A stretch of 64,000 bases of DNA from Candidatus Fraserbacteria bacterium (GCA_029262795.1 JAJCYT010000028.1:1-64000), one strand, 5' to 3'; shown: positions 1-10,800, counted from the stretch's first letter. Numbers and translations: made by a program. The notes: generated by a model not told the origin, from the letters alone.

Positions 1-85
1 ATCTGCCTTGCTTAAATACTTCTCCGTTTTGATCCAGAATCGTTGCATAGCAATACTTCTTGTGTACATCCAGGCCAATGAACAT
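1..85 (-). mobile_element. IS110-family transposase, N-terminal fragment cut by the window edge
   Basis: Reading the minus strand, an ATG at 85 opens a frame that begins MFIGLDVHKK and continues about 28 residues to the edge of the window. This is the characteristic start of the IS110-family (DEDD) transposase, in which the Asp of GLDVHK is the first catalytic acid. A strong ribosome binding site (AAGGAGG, 91-97 read in reverse) lies five bases ahead of the ATG. Only about 40 bases separate the transposase start from the remains of the gene it interrupts. That short 5' flank fits the IS1111 subgroup better than the classic IS110 group, in which a longer leader carries the guide RNA. The family call is firm; the subgroup is inference because the 3' part lies outside the window. 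Confidence 0.85.
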
Positions 86-123
86 GATTGCCTCCTTGAC
101 TCCCAGCTTACTTCAAGGGGTTT

Positions 124-279
124 TCATGCCATCACTACCGTTCCAAAAGCTACAATTGTAAGTTCAACAAATAATGGCTGCATTCTAAAAGAACTAGCCA
201 GTCCACTTGCGCCACGAACAAGCAACTCGGCGCCGATCAGCATGATTACCAGTCCAGCAAGGATCCCAACAAACTCCAT
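124..279 (-). pseudogene. truncated calcium/sodium antiporter, disrupted by the IS110 element
   Basis: The minus strand from 279 encodes MEFVGILAGLVIMLIGAELL followed by VRGASGLASS and then LTIVAFGT. This is the first membrane helix and alpha-repeat start of the K+-dependent Na+/Ca2+ exchanger family, which exchanges cations across the inner membrane. In intact members VAFGT is followed by SAPE, with the ion-binding Glu. Here the frame goes VVMA and stops at 124, so only about 47 native residues of an expected 300 or more remain. A ribosome binding site (AAGGAG) sits at about 284-289. The break, at or just below position 138, marks the IS junction. The other half of the gene should lie beyond the element, outside the window. 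Confidence 0.75.
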
Positions 280-711
280 CCCGCTCCTTTTTGAACATTT
301 GAAAATGTGGATATTTTACCATCAAATTCCGCGTCAGATGCTCAAGGTTCTTTAATGTGCTACTCTAAGCCGCTAGTCAATTGCCAAAAAGACGTTCTCT
401 ATTGGGCGCGTGTATACAAAGGCCGTCAATGAAATTTGGAGGTTTTTTTCTGCGGTAACTTAAGAAAAGTCGTGATTGGAATGCAAAATCTACAAGAGCC
501 GAATAAATCACCATTGACTGAAAAGCTTAATATTCTCATCAATGTCGCGCTTTGTTCTTTTGCTTTTTGCTTAGATTGTGGGTTTTTATTTGGGCTTTGC
601 GTCAGCCACTTTGACTAAAAAATGAACGCCCAGAGAAAGACACGGAAACAAATGACATTTATGCGTATTAGGACACCGCACATGATCACAACTATATAGG
701 GACATTACAAA
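280..711. other. intergenic gap, no convincing gene
   Basis: This stretch separates the disrupted antiporter (minus) from the CNNM-type gene (plus), so it should contain divergent promoters. One small frame from the ATG at 481 to 618 encodes 45 residues with a hydrophobic Cys- and Phe-rich tail, but it has only a weak purine-rich upstream sequence and is not recognisable. The string GAAAGACACGG near 635 recurs near 14187 in another gap that also shares palindromes with 1835-1961. Confidence 0.35.
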
Positions 712-1731
712 GTGGAATGGTTAATTTGGATAGGTATATCGTTTTGCATCACACAATCAGCTATTTTTTCTGGTCTTAATCTGGCTTGCTTTTGGGTGAG
801 TCGCTTAAGGCTAGAGGTGGAAGCTCAAAACAATAATCCACATGCCAAAAAAGTACTCGCATTGCGTCAAGATGGAAATTTTCTGCTTACTACGATTCTT
901 TGGGGGAATGTAGGTATCAATGTGTTGCTCACTTTGTTATCAGATTCAGTTTTAGTGGGAGTTGGAGCATTTTTCTTTTCTACAGTGGTTATCACTCTAT
1001 TTGGCGAAATTTTTCCCCAAGCTTATTGTTCTCGAAATGCGTTGCGTATGGCGTCAGCGTTGTCTCCCATCCTCAAATTCTATCAATTCCTACTCTATCC
1101 AGTGGCAAAACCCATCGGCAAGTTGTTAGACATATGGCTTGGCGAGGAAGAAATAACATTATTTCGTGAGCGCGATCTGCTCGAAGTTATCAGAAAGCAT
1201 ATAGAGCATGATGAAGCAGAAGTTGATCATTTAGAAGGCGTAGGCGCTATGAATTTCTTACACTTAGATGATCTAACAATGACGCAGGAGGGTGAATTCA
1301 TTCATCCCCAGAGCATCATTCACCTACCAACTCGGCAGAATTTACCAATCTTCCCTAAATTTGAAGCCAAAAGGGTTGATCCGTTCTTACAACAAATTCA
1401 AGCTTCTGGAAAGAAATGGGTGATTATCGTTGATGAAGAAAACATGCCACAAGCAGTGTTGGACGCAAATGGATTTTTGAGAGATGTCCTCCTTACAGAA
1501 AGACAAGTAAAGCCTCATGATTATTGCCATCATCCCATCGTTATCGAGGAACCCAATACTACACTTGGAGAAGTAATCGGTCGCTTAAATGTACAATCGG
1601 AACATGTGGCAGATGACGTAATTGACAATGACATTATTCTGCTTTGGGGCGTAGAAAAGCGCATTATCACCGGCGCAGATTTATTAGGCCGCCTGCTGCA
1701 CGGCATTGCAAAGCATAGTATGCCAGGATGA
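712..1731 (+). CDS. CNNM/DUF21-type membrane protein with degenerate CBS region (CorC/HlyC-like)
   Basis: The product has 339 residues. About the first 140 contain four hydrophobic segments of the DUF21/CNNM transmembrane type, including the region around LFGEIFPQAYCSR, which matches the conserved GEIxPK-like motif of the family. The remaining soluble part resembles a CBS-pair region and ends without the usual long CorC_HlyC tail. The family is linked to Mg2+ and other divalent cation efflux or homeostasis; the substrate cannot be read from the sequence. The start is GTG with a weak AGGGAC-type site ahead of it. The gene stands alone. The CBS portion diverges from consensus and may not bind nucleotide. 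Confidence 0.7.
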   Translation: MEWLIWIGISFCITQSAIFSGLNLACFWVSRLRLEVEAQNNNPHAKKVLALRQDGNFLLTTILWGNVGINVLLTLLSDSVLVGVGAFFFSTVVITLFGEIFPQAYCSRNALRMASALSPILKFYQFLLYPVAKPIGKLLDIWLGEEEITLFRERDLLEVIRKHIEHDEAEVDHLEGVGAMNFLHLDDLTMTQEGEFIHPQSIIHLPTRQNLPIFPKFEAKRVDPFLQQIQASGKKWVIIVDEENMPQAVLDANGFLRDVLLTERQVKPHDYCHHPIVIEEPNTTLGEVIGRLNVQSEHVADDVIDNDIILLWGVEKRIITGADLLGRLLHGIAKHSMPG

Positions 1732-1834
1732 CCTGAAGGCAAAAATCCAGCGAGCTCCGTCAGGTTATGAAAAATTTGGATAATTCTACAAACATTTCTC
1801 CTATACTCCTAGTAACCTGAAATTATACTGCGCC

Positions 1835-1861
1835 TGTCACATTCGTGCACAGAATGTGACA
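1835..1861. repeat. palindrome TGTCACATT-N9-AATGTGACA, copy 1
   Basis: A perfect 9-base inverted repeat with a 9-base loop. A second copy with identical arms and a loop that also ends in GCACAG is at 14246-14272. The flanks are partly alike: both have an AATTTGGAxAAT string upstream and a TTTTCCTTA string downstream. It lies downstream of the CNNM gene and of the convergent gene at 2188. It could be an operator, a terminator stem or a small dispersed repeat. Confidence 0.6.
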
Positions 1862-1933
1862 ATAGGGCTTTGAAAAGCAAAGAAGATGTTCCTTTTCCTT
1901 ACTCCGGGGACACTGATAAATCACATTCGTGAT

Positions 1934-1980
1934 ATGCAATAAAATGGGTATTAAGTTGCATCACGGATTTTACAGAACTC
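1934..1980. repeat. ATGCAA...TTGCATCA dispersed hairpin, copy A
   Basis: The inverted arms ATGCAA and TTGCAT lie at 1934-1939 and 1956-1961, in a 28-base unit followed by CACGGATTTTACAGAA. Copy B at 14058 matches it over roughly 44 bases with about 80 percent identity by eye. Copy C at 11284 shares the hairpin but not the tail. All copies lie in gaps around the minus-strand secreted-protein genes. Confidence 0.6.
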
Positions 1981-2187
1981 CTGAATTGAACCTAAAGTTG
2001 ACCCTGCTCACTATTTTGGATTGTCATAAAATCTTCTTACCGGATCATGTTGATGACCTTTAAGCCGGCTAATGTGTTTTTCGCAATCTAGAACGAGCCA
2101 AACCCAATAGTGAGTTTGACCAAACGTTCGATGAAGTGATGATCTTGTGTTAATTTAGATCAATTCTTTACGGCACATCCTTTATCT

Positions 2188-3219
2188 TCACCTTGCTTCA
2201 ATGCTCAATATAGGCCAAATATCGGCTATGGGAATGTTTTCTTCGGAAAAAACTTGGATCCATATCAAGAATTCACCTGACGTTGTTGGCCTTCCTGTGA
2301 TGACACCTGTGTCTTGATCAAGTGACAAACTAGCTTCTTCAAGCGAATCGCTATGCACGCCTCCTTCACGGGTTTGATTGGGAAGTTCTACGTAACGAAT
2401 GCTCGGTTCATTTATTTCAGAAAGAATATCTTCCGGCAATTCAATGGTGGCGGCTTCCCCCAAAATCAGTGTTTGCTCAAAGAGAAAACTGGGCAAGAAG
2501 CAATCGGATAATTCAAATCGTCCCTGGCAAAGAGAACTGCGTCCGAGCTTTGCATAAGGCAGATATAGGCTTTCAGGAAATGTTTTTATCAATTCATTCA
2601 GTTTGGATATGATCGAATCATCATGCGGAAAAAGCTCGGACTCTGGTGTCAGAAAACGATTTAGGCCATTGATTTGAATAAAGTTTAGCGCATCCTGATC
2701 CACACCGACTGGATTAATGACAGAAATTGACAAGGTATTCGATTCAACAAACATATTTGGATCTTCGTTGCTAATAAGGTGCGTGGCTTTCAACTCAAAG
2801 TTGCCTGCTACCGGAAAAGCGAAATCTGAGGTGACGACATTGAACGATATATATTCAATGTTGCCAAGCATTTCGCCAGCTTTCAGTGTGATCGGAATGA
2901 CCGCACGATCCATTAAATCAGACACTTCTCTTGATCTAGGAAAGTAAGGTTCAAAGTCATTGCCACTTTGCCTAAAGAAGGTCATGAGTGTTCCTGAAAT
3001 GAAAGAAAGCTCAGCTATATTGGATAATTCCTGGTCAGATAGATTTTTTAATTGAAAAGTTATTTGAACAGGTTCTCCGACAAGAAACACTTCTTTATCC
3101 ACAGAAATGCTTAATTCGAGTGCCAAATCCGTTGGTTGTGATTCACCAGTATAGGGATGTAACAACATCATGGTAAATCCCAAAAACGCTAATACAAGAA
3201 TCTTGTTATTAAGTGCCAT
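2188..3219 (-). CDS. exported protein with He_PIG-like Ig domain, unknown function
   Basis: The product has 343 residues with an N-terminal signal peptide (hydrophobic stretch after MALNNK, ending near residue 27). Residues about 33-170 form an Ig-like beta-sandwich of the type that starts VDKEVFLVGEPVQITFQLKN. The C-terminal part contains LSLDQDTGVITGRPTTSGEF, which matches the putative-Ig (He_PIG) consensus of extracellular adhesion modules. No catalytic motif was seen. It starts 11 bases downstream of the metzincin gene's stop on the same strand, so the two are probably cotranscribed. A role at the cell surface beside the protease is inference. Confidence 0.6.
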   Translation of the reverse strand: MALNNKILVLAFLGFTMMLLHPYTGESQPTDLALELSISVDKEVFLVGEPVQITFQLKNLSDQELSNIAELSFISGTLMTFFRQSGNDFEPYFPRSREVSDLMDRAVIPITLKAGEMLGNIEYISFNVVTSDFAFPVAGNFELKATHLISNEDPNMFVESNTLSISVINPVGVDQDALNFIQINGLNRFLTPESELFPHDDSIISKLNELIKTFPESLYLPYAKLGRSSLCQGRFELSDCFLPSFLFEQTLILGEAATIELPEDILSEINEPSIRYVELPNQTREGGVHSDSLEEASLSLDQDTGVITGRPTTSGEFLIWIQVFSEENIPIADIWPILSIEAR

Positions 3220-3230
3220 AGCTGTACCTC

Positions 3231-6200
3231 CTAAAAAGGGCCTGCCCCTGGTCTTTGAGCATTACGAATACGATTGAGGGTGATGTCTGTAAATTGATTT
3301 GATGATTTATTGCAACCCTGATTCATGACCCCGTCATCGAAAAAACCTGGTCCCAGTATGGTTGATGAATTTGGGATGATAGGGCGCGTGTGCCGTCCTC
3401 CAAATGCATGACCTGCTTCATGGACAGCGGATGCGAATATTCCGACGATATTTCCGCATGCATCCCAGTAGTCTTCATGGACCAGCACAAGAGCTTCACT
3501 GCATAAATCCCCAGTTGGAAAAGCATCTGTGCAAGCACCCAAAAAATCACTGCCTTGAGAGCCGGGATCACTGTCTTCCAATAGTGGTCCCTGGAAAATG
3601 TGGAAAAAGTAAAGACTCCAATAGTGATTCAAATTGGAACTCTGGCGATTACTATGAAAAGCGGTCGTGTTGACTTCATCCCACGTAGAGTTTAGATCCA
3701 GAGTAATGTTCGATTCGTTGGTGCCACCTGCACCATCGTGTGTTGGCCTGATGAATGCAGCGGAAAAGCTGTTGCTCTGGATATCATCAATATCCTCCAT
3801 TAAGGCCATGACTCGGTTACTTTTGGCTGATATTGGAAGAACAGTATCTTCATCATCATCGTGCATTCGGAACAAATTTCCTCTTAGGCCAGTCACCGCT
3901 CCAGAAATTGTGACAAAGTTGGGCACTGGACCAGATGTGGTTCTCCTAACAGTAAAACTCTGGCCGAATGTTGTGCCACCGTCTGAACTAACGAAAATCT
4001 CTCCAAATACATATTGATTTTTGTCTCTGAGAATTTGATCTATCCTCAATATGGTAAAAGTGTTGCCCGATGCATCAGTATGGGGGACTGTTGATACAAT
4101 TCTGCCCTGAACCGTGTTTTGATTTGGTGTGATCTCCCATCGCAACGGGCGCGGGCCGACCATGGAATCTTCCTCGATATGCAGTCTCCGCCAAACAGTG
4201 AGCATATCGCTTTGCCAAGGAATTTTTTGATTGGTGTGAATATTTTTAATATCAATACCATGTCCCTGATCGTCACGATTCACCGCATCGTCTAAAAACT
4301 GCGCACTGCAAGAAACGCCTAATTTAAAATTATCTCCTGGCTGCATCGTCACCCGAAAAGCTAGGGTTTGTTGAACTTCATTTATATCAAACAGCGCTTC
4401 CGCCAAAGTGTAATGCACTTCACGAGGATCGGTTTCTTCCCGCACGTCGATGTCTCGATTTTCCAGAAAATAACCTGACTTGAAACCGCGTGCAATACCG
4501 CGATTGTCTTCGTGAAGCGTGTAACGAATGCCTGTTAAATTCTCTGGGTTTAATCCTACGGGATGCAAATACCTTCCCTCCAAACCTTCATCATTTGGGT
4601 CGAGAGGCGCTTTATCTGCCGATGGGTCATCTACATCGAATGGCCTGACATAAATCGTGATAGGTTGCGGGGTAACGGCTGATAATTTGATAAGGACATC
4701 CACATGGTTAAAAACAGGTCCATCAACCGTTTGAGCGCCGGGGAACATCCGAAGCCCCTCTTGATTTTCTGGATGATTGTTCCCATCTAAACTATCATCG
4801 CCGTTGACGCTATTACCTTTTCCCAGAAAGACTGCACTGGCACCAATCACCGTCATGGAAACCAGATCTGGATGGGACTCAAAATCAACAGCCTCCAGCT
4901 TGAATTTTATATCCTGAGATTGTTGACTGGCTGTAATTCCTTCAATCCAAAGTACCTTTGGAAACTGGTTGACCGTATAGGTTTTAGCGACACTGTTTGG
5001 TTGACCATCCACGGGTTCAGTCAGCGTTTCTTCTCGGCCACGATTTGGAGACACCCACAGCTTCACTCGACCTGTTCCACTGTTCGTCATGGTCAATCGA
5101 ACTGACCTTGTATTAGAAATGCCTTCTGGTTTGGCAATCACCAACTTCACCAAATCATTTTCATTTGGCACAAGTGTTTGTCCTTCATCACTGTCTAGCT
5201 TTCCACTTTGATCATCATTGTCGTTATTAACACAACTTGCGCTGCCTACGCTGGCTTCCTGTTCGATCATTCCCGTTTCATCGTTACCGATTTCAGCTCC
5301 TTGCAGATCGAAAATAGACAAATCCAGATGCATCAAAGCATTGCCAATAAGAATATCGATCAGCGTTTCCCCCATAAAGAGTTGAACTTCAAATGTGGCG
5401 CTAGATTGGGTGATTGCTTCCCATCCTTCACGGTTTTCTTCAGTAACGGTGTAACTGCCAGGTTGGGTGATTTGAAATTCAAATTTCCCGTTTTCATCAG
5501 TTCTTGTTGTTCTGGTTTCGTCAGAGTCAGCGGAGGTTAGCGTGATGGTCCAATCCTTTAACGGCGGTTCATTACCCGGAATGGTGGGTGTGGCAGGGTT
5601 GCCGTCCCAGCGCGCATTTCTGTTTAGGTCGTGAAATTTAAATCCTGAAACCGTAATGGGAATCACGGGCTGTTTTACTTGGATGGTGACGGTTTTAGAA
5701 TCCATTAATCCGCCTGAGTCTGTGGCGTCAAAGATAAGCTCAATCGTTTGATTTGCCTGCGAAGCGTCTGGCGCAAAGCGGAGCACACCTTCGGCAGGAT
5801 TGTTTTGTATGGGCGTTCGATTATTTTTGTCAGTGAATGTGGAATTGCTTGGCAGCCTTCTTGCAGCCAGCGTCACGGTATCAACAATTTCACCCTCTAC
5901 ATCAGGGTCGATGGCTCGCACATCCAAGACCAGTGTTTCACCAACATTCACCATGACCATACGACTCTGTGAAAGCTGGTGAGGATTTCGGGCCGCAATT
6001 CGTTCTATCATCGGAGGCTGGTTGAGCTTGGCCACGGGCGAGTTGACACTGATGGTCCCATCGTCGCACTTTCGTTGGCAAATCTCAACATCAGCCACAT
6101 TACGAATCCGTCCTTCACTTTGAACGTTGTCTTTAACGGTACCGGAAAACGTTAATGTGCCGGGAATCGGTATCGGAAGGCCAAGCGCCGGCGCTACCCA

Positions 6201-6620
6201 TTCCCAGGTTACTTGATTGCCCGAGACTGTTGCATTTCCCTGATCTGCTTTCACGCTACTGGCGTTCAATGTCAGCATATTGGGTAGGTCATCAATGACT
6301 GTAATTGTCACAGGGGATGCTGCCTGAAACACCACTGCGGTGATGGTGTAATCTATGCGATCTCCAGGTTTGACCGGCCCGCCTACGGCTTCTTTTGTGA
6401 ACGTCACGCTTGCGGTTTCCACTGCAACATCCTGTTCCTGCACGGTATGGAACTGAATCGCTGAAACACCTGACAAGTGCAATTCTTTTGAGTCTTTCGA
6501 TGAAGTAGCGAACTGAGGTGCTTCAACAAATTGACCTGCCTGTTCACCAGGCAGACTTTCAACTCCGGAGAAAGCGCCGGCCAGCCAGGCCATCAGTGAC
6601 AATAACACAAGCATTTTCAT
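3231..6620 (-). CDS. secreted multidomain metzincin-type zinc metalloprotease
   Basis: The product has 1129 residues with a signal peptide. After it come a DUF11-like repeat (about 60-190, VTFTKEAVGGPVKPGDRIDY), an Ig/cadherin-like region with DATDSGG (about 205-320), an SdrD/CNA-B-like domain (about 325-425, FHDLNRNARWDG and GKFEF), and pre-peptidase-like beta domains. The C-terminus carries HEAGHAFGGRH at about 1067-1077, the HExxHxxGxxH zinc site of metzincins, and a Met-turn candidate GVMNQG about 20 residues later. The expected activity is extracellular zinc-dependent peptide hydrolysis. The catalytic domain is clearly at the C-terminal end, with adhesive modules in front. It lies between the propeller gene and the He_PIG gene, all on the minus strand. 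The substrate is unknown. Confidence 0.8.
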   Translation of the reverse strand: MKMLVLLSLMAWLAGAFSGVESLPGEQAGQFVEAPQFATSSKDSKELHLSGVSAIQFHTVQEQDVAVETASVTFTKEAVGGPVKPGDRIDYTITAVVFQAASPVTITVIDDLPNMLTLNASSVKADQGNATVSGNQVTWEWVAPALGLPIPIPGTLTFSGTVKDNVQSEGRIRNVADVEICQRKCDDGTISVNSPVAKLNQPPMIERIAARNPHQLSQSRMVMVNVGETLVLDVRAIDPDVEGEIVDTVTLAARRLPSNSTFTDKNNRTPIQNNPAEGVLRFAPDASQANQTIELIFDATDSGGLMDSKTVTIQVKQPVIPITVSGFKFHDLNRNARWDGNPATPTIPGNEPPLKDWTITLTSADSDETRTTRTDENGKFEFQITQPGSYTVTEENREGWEAITQSSATFEVQLFMGETLIDILIGNALMHLDLSIFDLQGAEIGNDETGMIEQEASVGSASCVNNDNDDQSGKLDSDEGQTLVPNENDLVKLVIAKPEGISNTRSVRLTMTNSGTGRVKLWVSPNRGREETLTEPVDGQPNSVAKTYTVNQFPKVLWIEGITASQQSQDIKFKLEAVDFESHPDLVSMTVIGASAVFLGKGNSVNGDDSLDGNNHPENQEGLRMFPGAQTVDGPVFNHVDVLIKLSAVTPQPITIYVRPFDVDDPSADKAPLDPNDEGLEGRYLHPVGLNPENLTGIRYTLHEDNRGIARGFKSGYFLENRDIDVREETDPREVHYTLAEALFDINEVQQTLAFRVTMQPGDNFKLGVSCSAQFLDDAVNRDDQGHGIDIKNIHTNQKIPWQSDMLTVWRRLHIEEDSMVGPRPLRWEITPNQNTVQGRIVSTVPHTDASGNTFTILRIDQILRDKNQYVFGEIFVSSDGGTTFGQSFTVRRTTSGPVPNFVTISGAVTGLRGNLFRMHDDDEDTVLPISAKSNRVMALMEDIDDIQSNSFSAAFIRPTHDGAGGTNESNITLDLNSTWDEVNTTAFHSNRQSSNLNHYWSLYFFHIFQGPLLEDSDPGSQGSDFLGACTDAFPTGDLCSEALVLVHEDYWDACGNIVGIFASAVHEAGHAFGGRHTRPIIPNSSTILGPGFFDDGVMNQGCNKSSNQFTDITLNRIRNAQRPGAGPF

Positions 6621-6805
6621 ACGATCCAGCCTCCATTTTGATGTTTATTTCAGGCACACGTTGCCTTGAAATGTTCTATTAACCGCATGCAGCAAGTCAA
6701 TACAAAGCGGCGCTGGCGCTTCTCTCGGCCAATTTTTGAACGGAGGCGCCAACGCTTAGCTTTGAAACGAGCTGCTCTCTCCGTCAGCAACTTTTAAAGA
6801 ACAAA

Positions 6806-7714
6806 TTAGCCTTCACAAACAGCCATTCCTCTGGAACCATCTGTGCGAATGCTGGTGGTCACGGTGCCATCTGGCGCTGCAATCAAAATGCCGCCACGCG
6901 TTTCCCCATTGCCCAAAAATACCTGATTGGTGAAATAAAGTGCTCCACTGCTATCAAACGCCAGTTGATTGGGAAACTGCGCTGAGATATATGTGCTGAT
7001 TAAAGTGCCATCCGGGTTGAATTCCAAAATCTCACCCGCATCGAAATTGGAAACAAAAACGTGCCCATCTGGATTGACTGCCATGCCAACAAAACGGTCA
7101 CTGGCAGCAACATTTGCCGAATTGAGCGTGATAAAAGGGGTTTCGGAAAAATCTGATAGGGAGATGCGCAGAATACTGCCAAAATTATTGTTTAAAGCGA
7201 GCAAATCTCCGGCAAAGGGGCCGTGGGTTAAAAATGTGAAAACATCAGGAACAAACGAAATTTCCCCCAAAAACTCTGGCTCAGTTGCAAGGTCTCCACC
7301 GGGAAAAACAAAAATGGTTCCAGCACGAGTGCCTACAAACAAATCACCTGAGGCATCAACTGCAAGTGCATCTGGTGTATTGGCCATTGTCCTTCTGAAA
7401 ACGTCACTTCCGTTGCTGTTCATGGAGATCATTTCTCGTGGGCCAATGTTGGTCACAAATAGCTTTCCATTAGCATTACATAGAATATCATCAGGAAAAT
7501 CCAAGTTGCTCATCAATGGAAAAGTTCCTAAAAAAGACAGGTCAACCCGAACCACTCTGCCCTGCGGCGAAGGGTCTTGGATGGTTGAAAAGAGTTGGAC
7601 TGTTTGATTTTGTAGTGCTTGTGTTTTCAAGGGAGTTCCCAAAACAAACGTAAACGCCAAGATGATGATCAATATTCCAAACTGGACATATCGTTTTTGC
7701 ACATCAATTCTCAT
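6806..7714 (-). CDS. exported NHL/SMP-30-like beta-propeller protein
   Basis: The product has about 302 residues. I chose the ATG at 7714 (MRIDVQKR) because AAGGAG lies seven bases ahead; the longer frame back to 7783 has no such site. A hydrophobic export segment follows the basic start. The rest consists of repeats of the form DALAVDASGDLFVGT, GMAVNPDGHVFVSN and QLAFDSSGALYFTN, typical blades of NHL or SMP-30/gluconolactonase propellers. No metal ligands of gluconolactonase could be confirmed. It is transcribed toward the metzincin gene with about 185 bases between them. A second propeller of similar style is at 47012. A binding or scaffold role is likely, but the ligand is unknown. Confidence 0.7.
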   Translation of the reverse strand: MRIDVQKRYVQFGILIIILAFTFVLGTPLKTQALQNQTVQLFSTIQDPSPQGRVVRVDLSFLGTFPLMSNLDFPDDILCNANGKLFVTNIGPREMISMNSNGSDVFRRTMANTPDALAVDASGDLFVGTRAGTIFVFPGGDLATEPEFLGEISFVPDVFTFLTHGPFAGDLLALNNNFGSILRISLSDFSETPFITLNSANVAASDRFVGMAVNPDGHVFVSNFDAGEILEFNPDGTLISTYISAQFPNQLAFDSSGALYFTNQVFLGNGETRGGILIAAPDGTVTTSIRTDGSRGMAVCEG

Positions 7715-7822
7715 CTGCATTCTCCTTCTCAAAGATAAGGTTGAATAAAGATTAGCCAGACGCTCTTCGTAAACTCTTCGCAAACCCAGGGATCACTTAT
7801 ATTGATACGCAATGATGATTAT

Positions 7823-10800
7823 TTAGTTTAAAGACAACTGCTGTATTAAAGCGGCCATTTGTTCAGTAGATTGATTTTCCCAATGTTTCAACCAGGGTTG
7901 TAAAGTGGCTTCAGGGATTTCTGCTTCAATTTGTTCAAGCAGTTGACGCACACGCACGTCCACATCGTTGCCTTTTTCTGAGTGATTCAGGATGAAGCCC
8001 ACTAGATGAGCACAGGTTTTCCAGTTTTTTTGCTGGGCAAAGCAGCGTGCGATGCCCACCATAATGTAAATGGCAGCAGGAAAAGCTTGTACTTCCATCG
8101 CTCTTTGCAATGCGTTTTGGAAAGAGGCAAACGCCTCCTCAAGCTCGCCCAATGTCAAAGAGGTATCCCCCAGGTTATTGAATGAATACGCAATGCCAAT
8201 ACGATCTCCGATTTTCTGTCTGAGCTTCAGGCTGTCCTGATGAAGCTGCTTGGCTCGATCCATTTGAGTCAGTCGGCGGGCTACCTCGCCCAGGTTGTTG
8301 AGGCAGGCAGCCACATTGTGGTGATCCTCAATCCCTTTCCCGACCTCTAAACCTTGTTCAAAATAGTGTTGGGCTGATGGGTAGTCTTCCATGTGATAGG
8401 CTACGGCTCCCAGGTTGTTGAGCGAGGATGCCATGCCCCAGTCGTCCCCCATTTGCTGACGCAATGTCAACGCTTCCTGGTGAAGTTGTTGTGCTCTTTG
8501 ATAATCTCCCTGCCGCCAGTAGAGGTTGCCCAAATTGTTTTTACCATTGGCAGTGCCCCAGACATTGTCCAGGCTTTCAAACAGTGAAAGGCCTTCTTCT
8601 AAAAGTGACTTAGAATCTTCATCGTTGCCTTTGAAGTAATAAGTTTCACCCAACGCTTCTAATGCACAGGCTCGATTCAGTGTGTCTTCAGCCTTTAAAA
8701 GTGACAAACCTTGTTCAAGGAATTTTTGACTTTGTTCATAATCACCCTGACGTAAAAACAGCGTTCCCCGGCAAATCATCAGTTGAGGAAACAATGATGA
8801 ATCTTCTAATTCCACTTTTGACAGAGCAATACTGGCTTCATCAAACCAAACCTTTCCTTCCTCAAAACGGCTGTTCAACTCAAAAAAGCGACTGAGAGGG
8901 TAGAGCACCTGTGTGAGCAAATCTTCCAATCCCTGATTCAAAGCCCAATCCCAGGCAATGAGTATATTTTCAAGCTCCTGGCCAATGGCTCTTAGAGCAT
9001 TAAACTGACCTTCCCCTTGAAGTTGTTGTCCCTTATCTTGAGCAAAAGCCATAAAATACGTGCAGTGTCGGCATTGTATGTCTTGTTTGAGGTCTCGTTG
9101 TTTCTCAAGTTGCTCCATACCAAACTGGCGTAACAACCCATGCAGAGAAAAACGATGCGAAGAAGCGCGGTGAACCAGGGATTTGTCTTGTAGGCTGGCC
9201 AGTGTAGTCCAGGAGGATTCGGTCACTTCAGTCAAAGCTTCTGATGTAAACCCGCCTTTAAACACTGACAGTTTGGCAAAAGTTGTTTTTTCTGTATCGT
9301 TCAGCAGTTGCCAGGAATGTTCAAACGCTGCTTGAATGCTTTGATGCCGGGCGGTGTCTTGAATGGTGGTGTCTGTCAGAAATCCCAAATTTTTGTCAAT
9401 TTCCTCTGCGATGGTGGCACAGGATACCGTGCGTGTCCAGGGCGCGGCCAATTCAAGCCCCAAAGGCATGCCATCCAGCTTTTCACAGATTTTCTGTACC
9501 GTAGCATGATCGTCCTGATGAAGCGCACTGCCTGCCCGACGGGCGCTTTCCAGAAACATTTCAACGGCTGGTGCCAATGTAGAAAAAGCGCCAGGTTCAG
9601 GTGAGTTCACTGAAAGCCCATGAACTTCGAACACCTGTTCCCCGGTTAGCTTGAGTCGCTGCCGGGAAGTCACCATAAGGCAGAGTTGCGGCGCTTCTTT
9701 CAACAAAGTCAACAACAATGTGGTTTCGTCGATCAGATGCTCAAAACTATCCAATATCAGGAGCATCTGTTTATCCCGCAAAAGATTCAGCAACTGTTGT
9801 TGCAGACTTTCCTGTCGAGCTGGAAACAATTTCAATACTTGACTGATTTCAGCCAAAAACCCTTCGCCCGAACGAACTGCGTCCAGGGGAATAAAAAAAA
9901 CACCGTCATGAAAGTGCGAAATCATCTGATTGGCCGTTTCCAGAGCTAGTCGCGTTTTGCCCATGCCCCCCAATCCGACCAGTGTCCATAATCGATTTTC
10001 TGAAGCTGTCAGGCTTTCAGTAAGATCAGATAACTCCTGAGTGCGACCAAAAAATGGGGTGGTTGCAGCAGGCAGATTGTGGTTCATGAATACCAAATTT
10101 TGTGGTTGGAATAATCGTGTCTTCCACTCGCCCTGGAGTTCAGAAATGCCATCTGCTTCGATACTTTTGCAAAGTGATTGCGTCAATTCAGAAGGGTTCA
10201 GTTCAAGCTCCTGCTCCAGAATTTTCTGACATTCCTGGTATTGGTGCAAGGCTTCACTGCGTTGCCCCGTCAAAGCCAAGAACAGCATCTTGAGTCGATG
10301 GGCCTCCTCACGCCAAGGGTTAAGCTTTAGCAAATGGTCCGTGGTTTTCAGTCCTCTTTGAAATTCGTCTTTTTGAAGGTAATAGGCTGTCAGCCCATTA
10401 AGCACCTCTGCCACCCGTTGCTGCCAGTGTTCCTGTTGTGAGATCAGCCACGTTTCAAAGGTGGGTGCATCGTCCAGAAAGATGCCTTGCAAAAAAGTGC
10501 CCTGATAAAGGTTGGCCGCCGCATTCCATGAAGCGATGGTTTTTTCACGGTAAAGCTGATCAAACACATTAGTATCCAACCAAAGCGAGGGGGGCGGCAC
10601 AAAACGCACAGTTTGGCGATTGGCTTCTAGACAATCGGGCAACAGGCGATTGATGTTGTTCAGCACACGGCTTAAATTGCCTTTGCCACGCGTTTCGGAT
10701 TTATCCGCCCAAAACAGATCCACCAATTGACTGCGCGGGATGGGATGAGGATCACTCATCAGATAACACAACAATGCCAGCGCCTTACGTGATTCAAATC

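Noticed and set aside
436-618. 60-codon frame with TTG start near the left end
   Set aside because: No ribosome binding site, no recognisable family; the shorter ATG version at 481 is only mentioned in the gap note.
6969-7607. 212-codon plus-strand frame opposite the propeller gene
   Set aside because: It is a shadow of a gene with clear beta-propeller repeats and a signal peptide on the minus strand.
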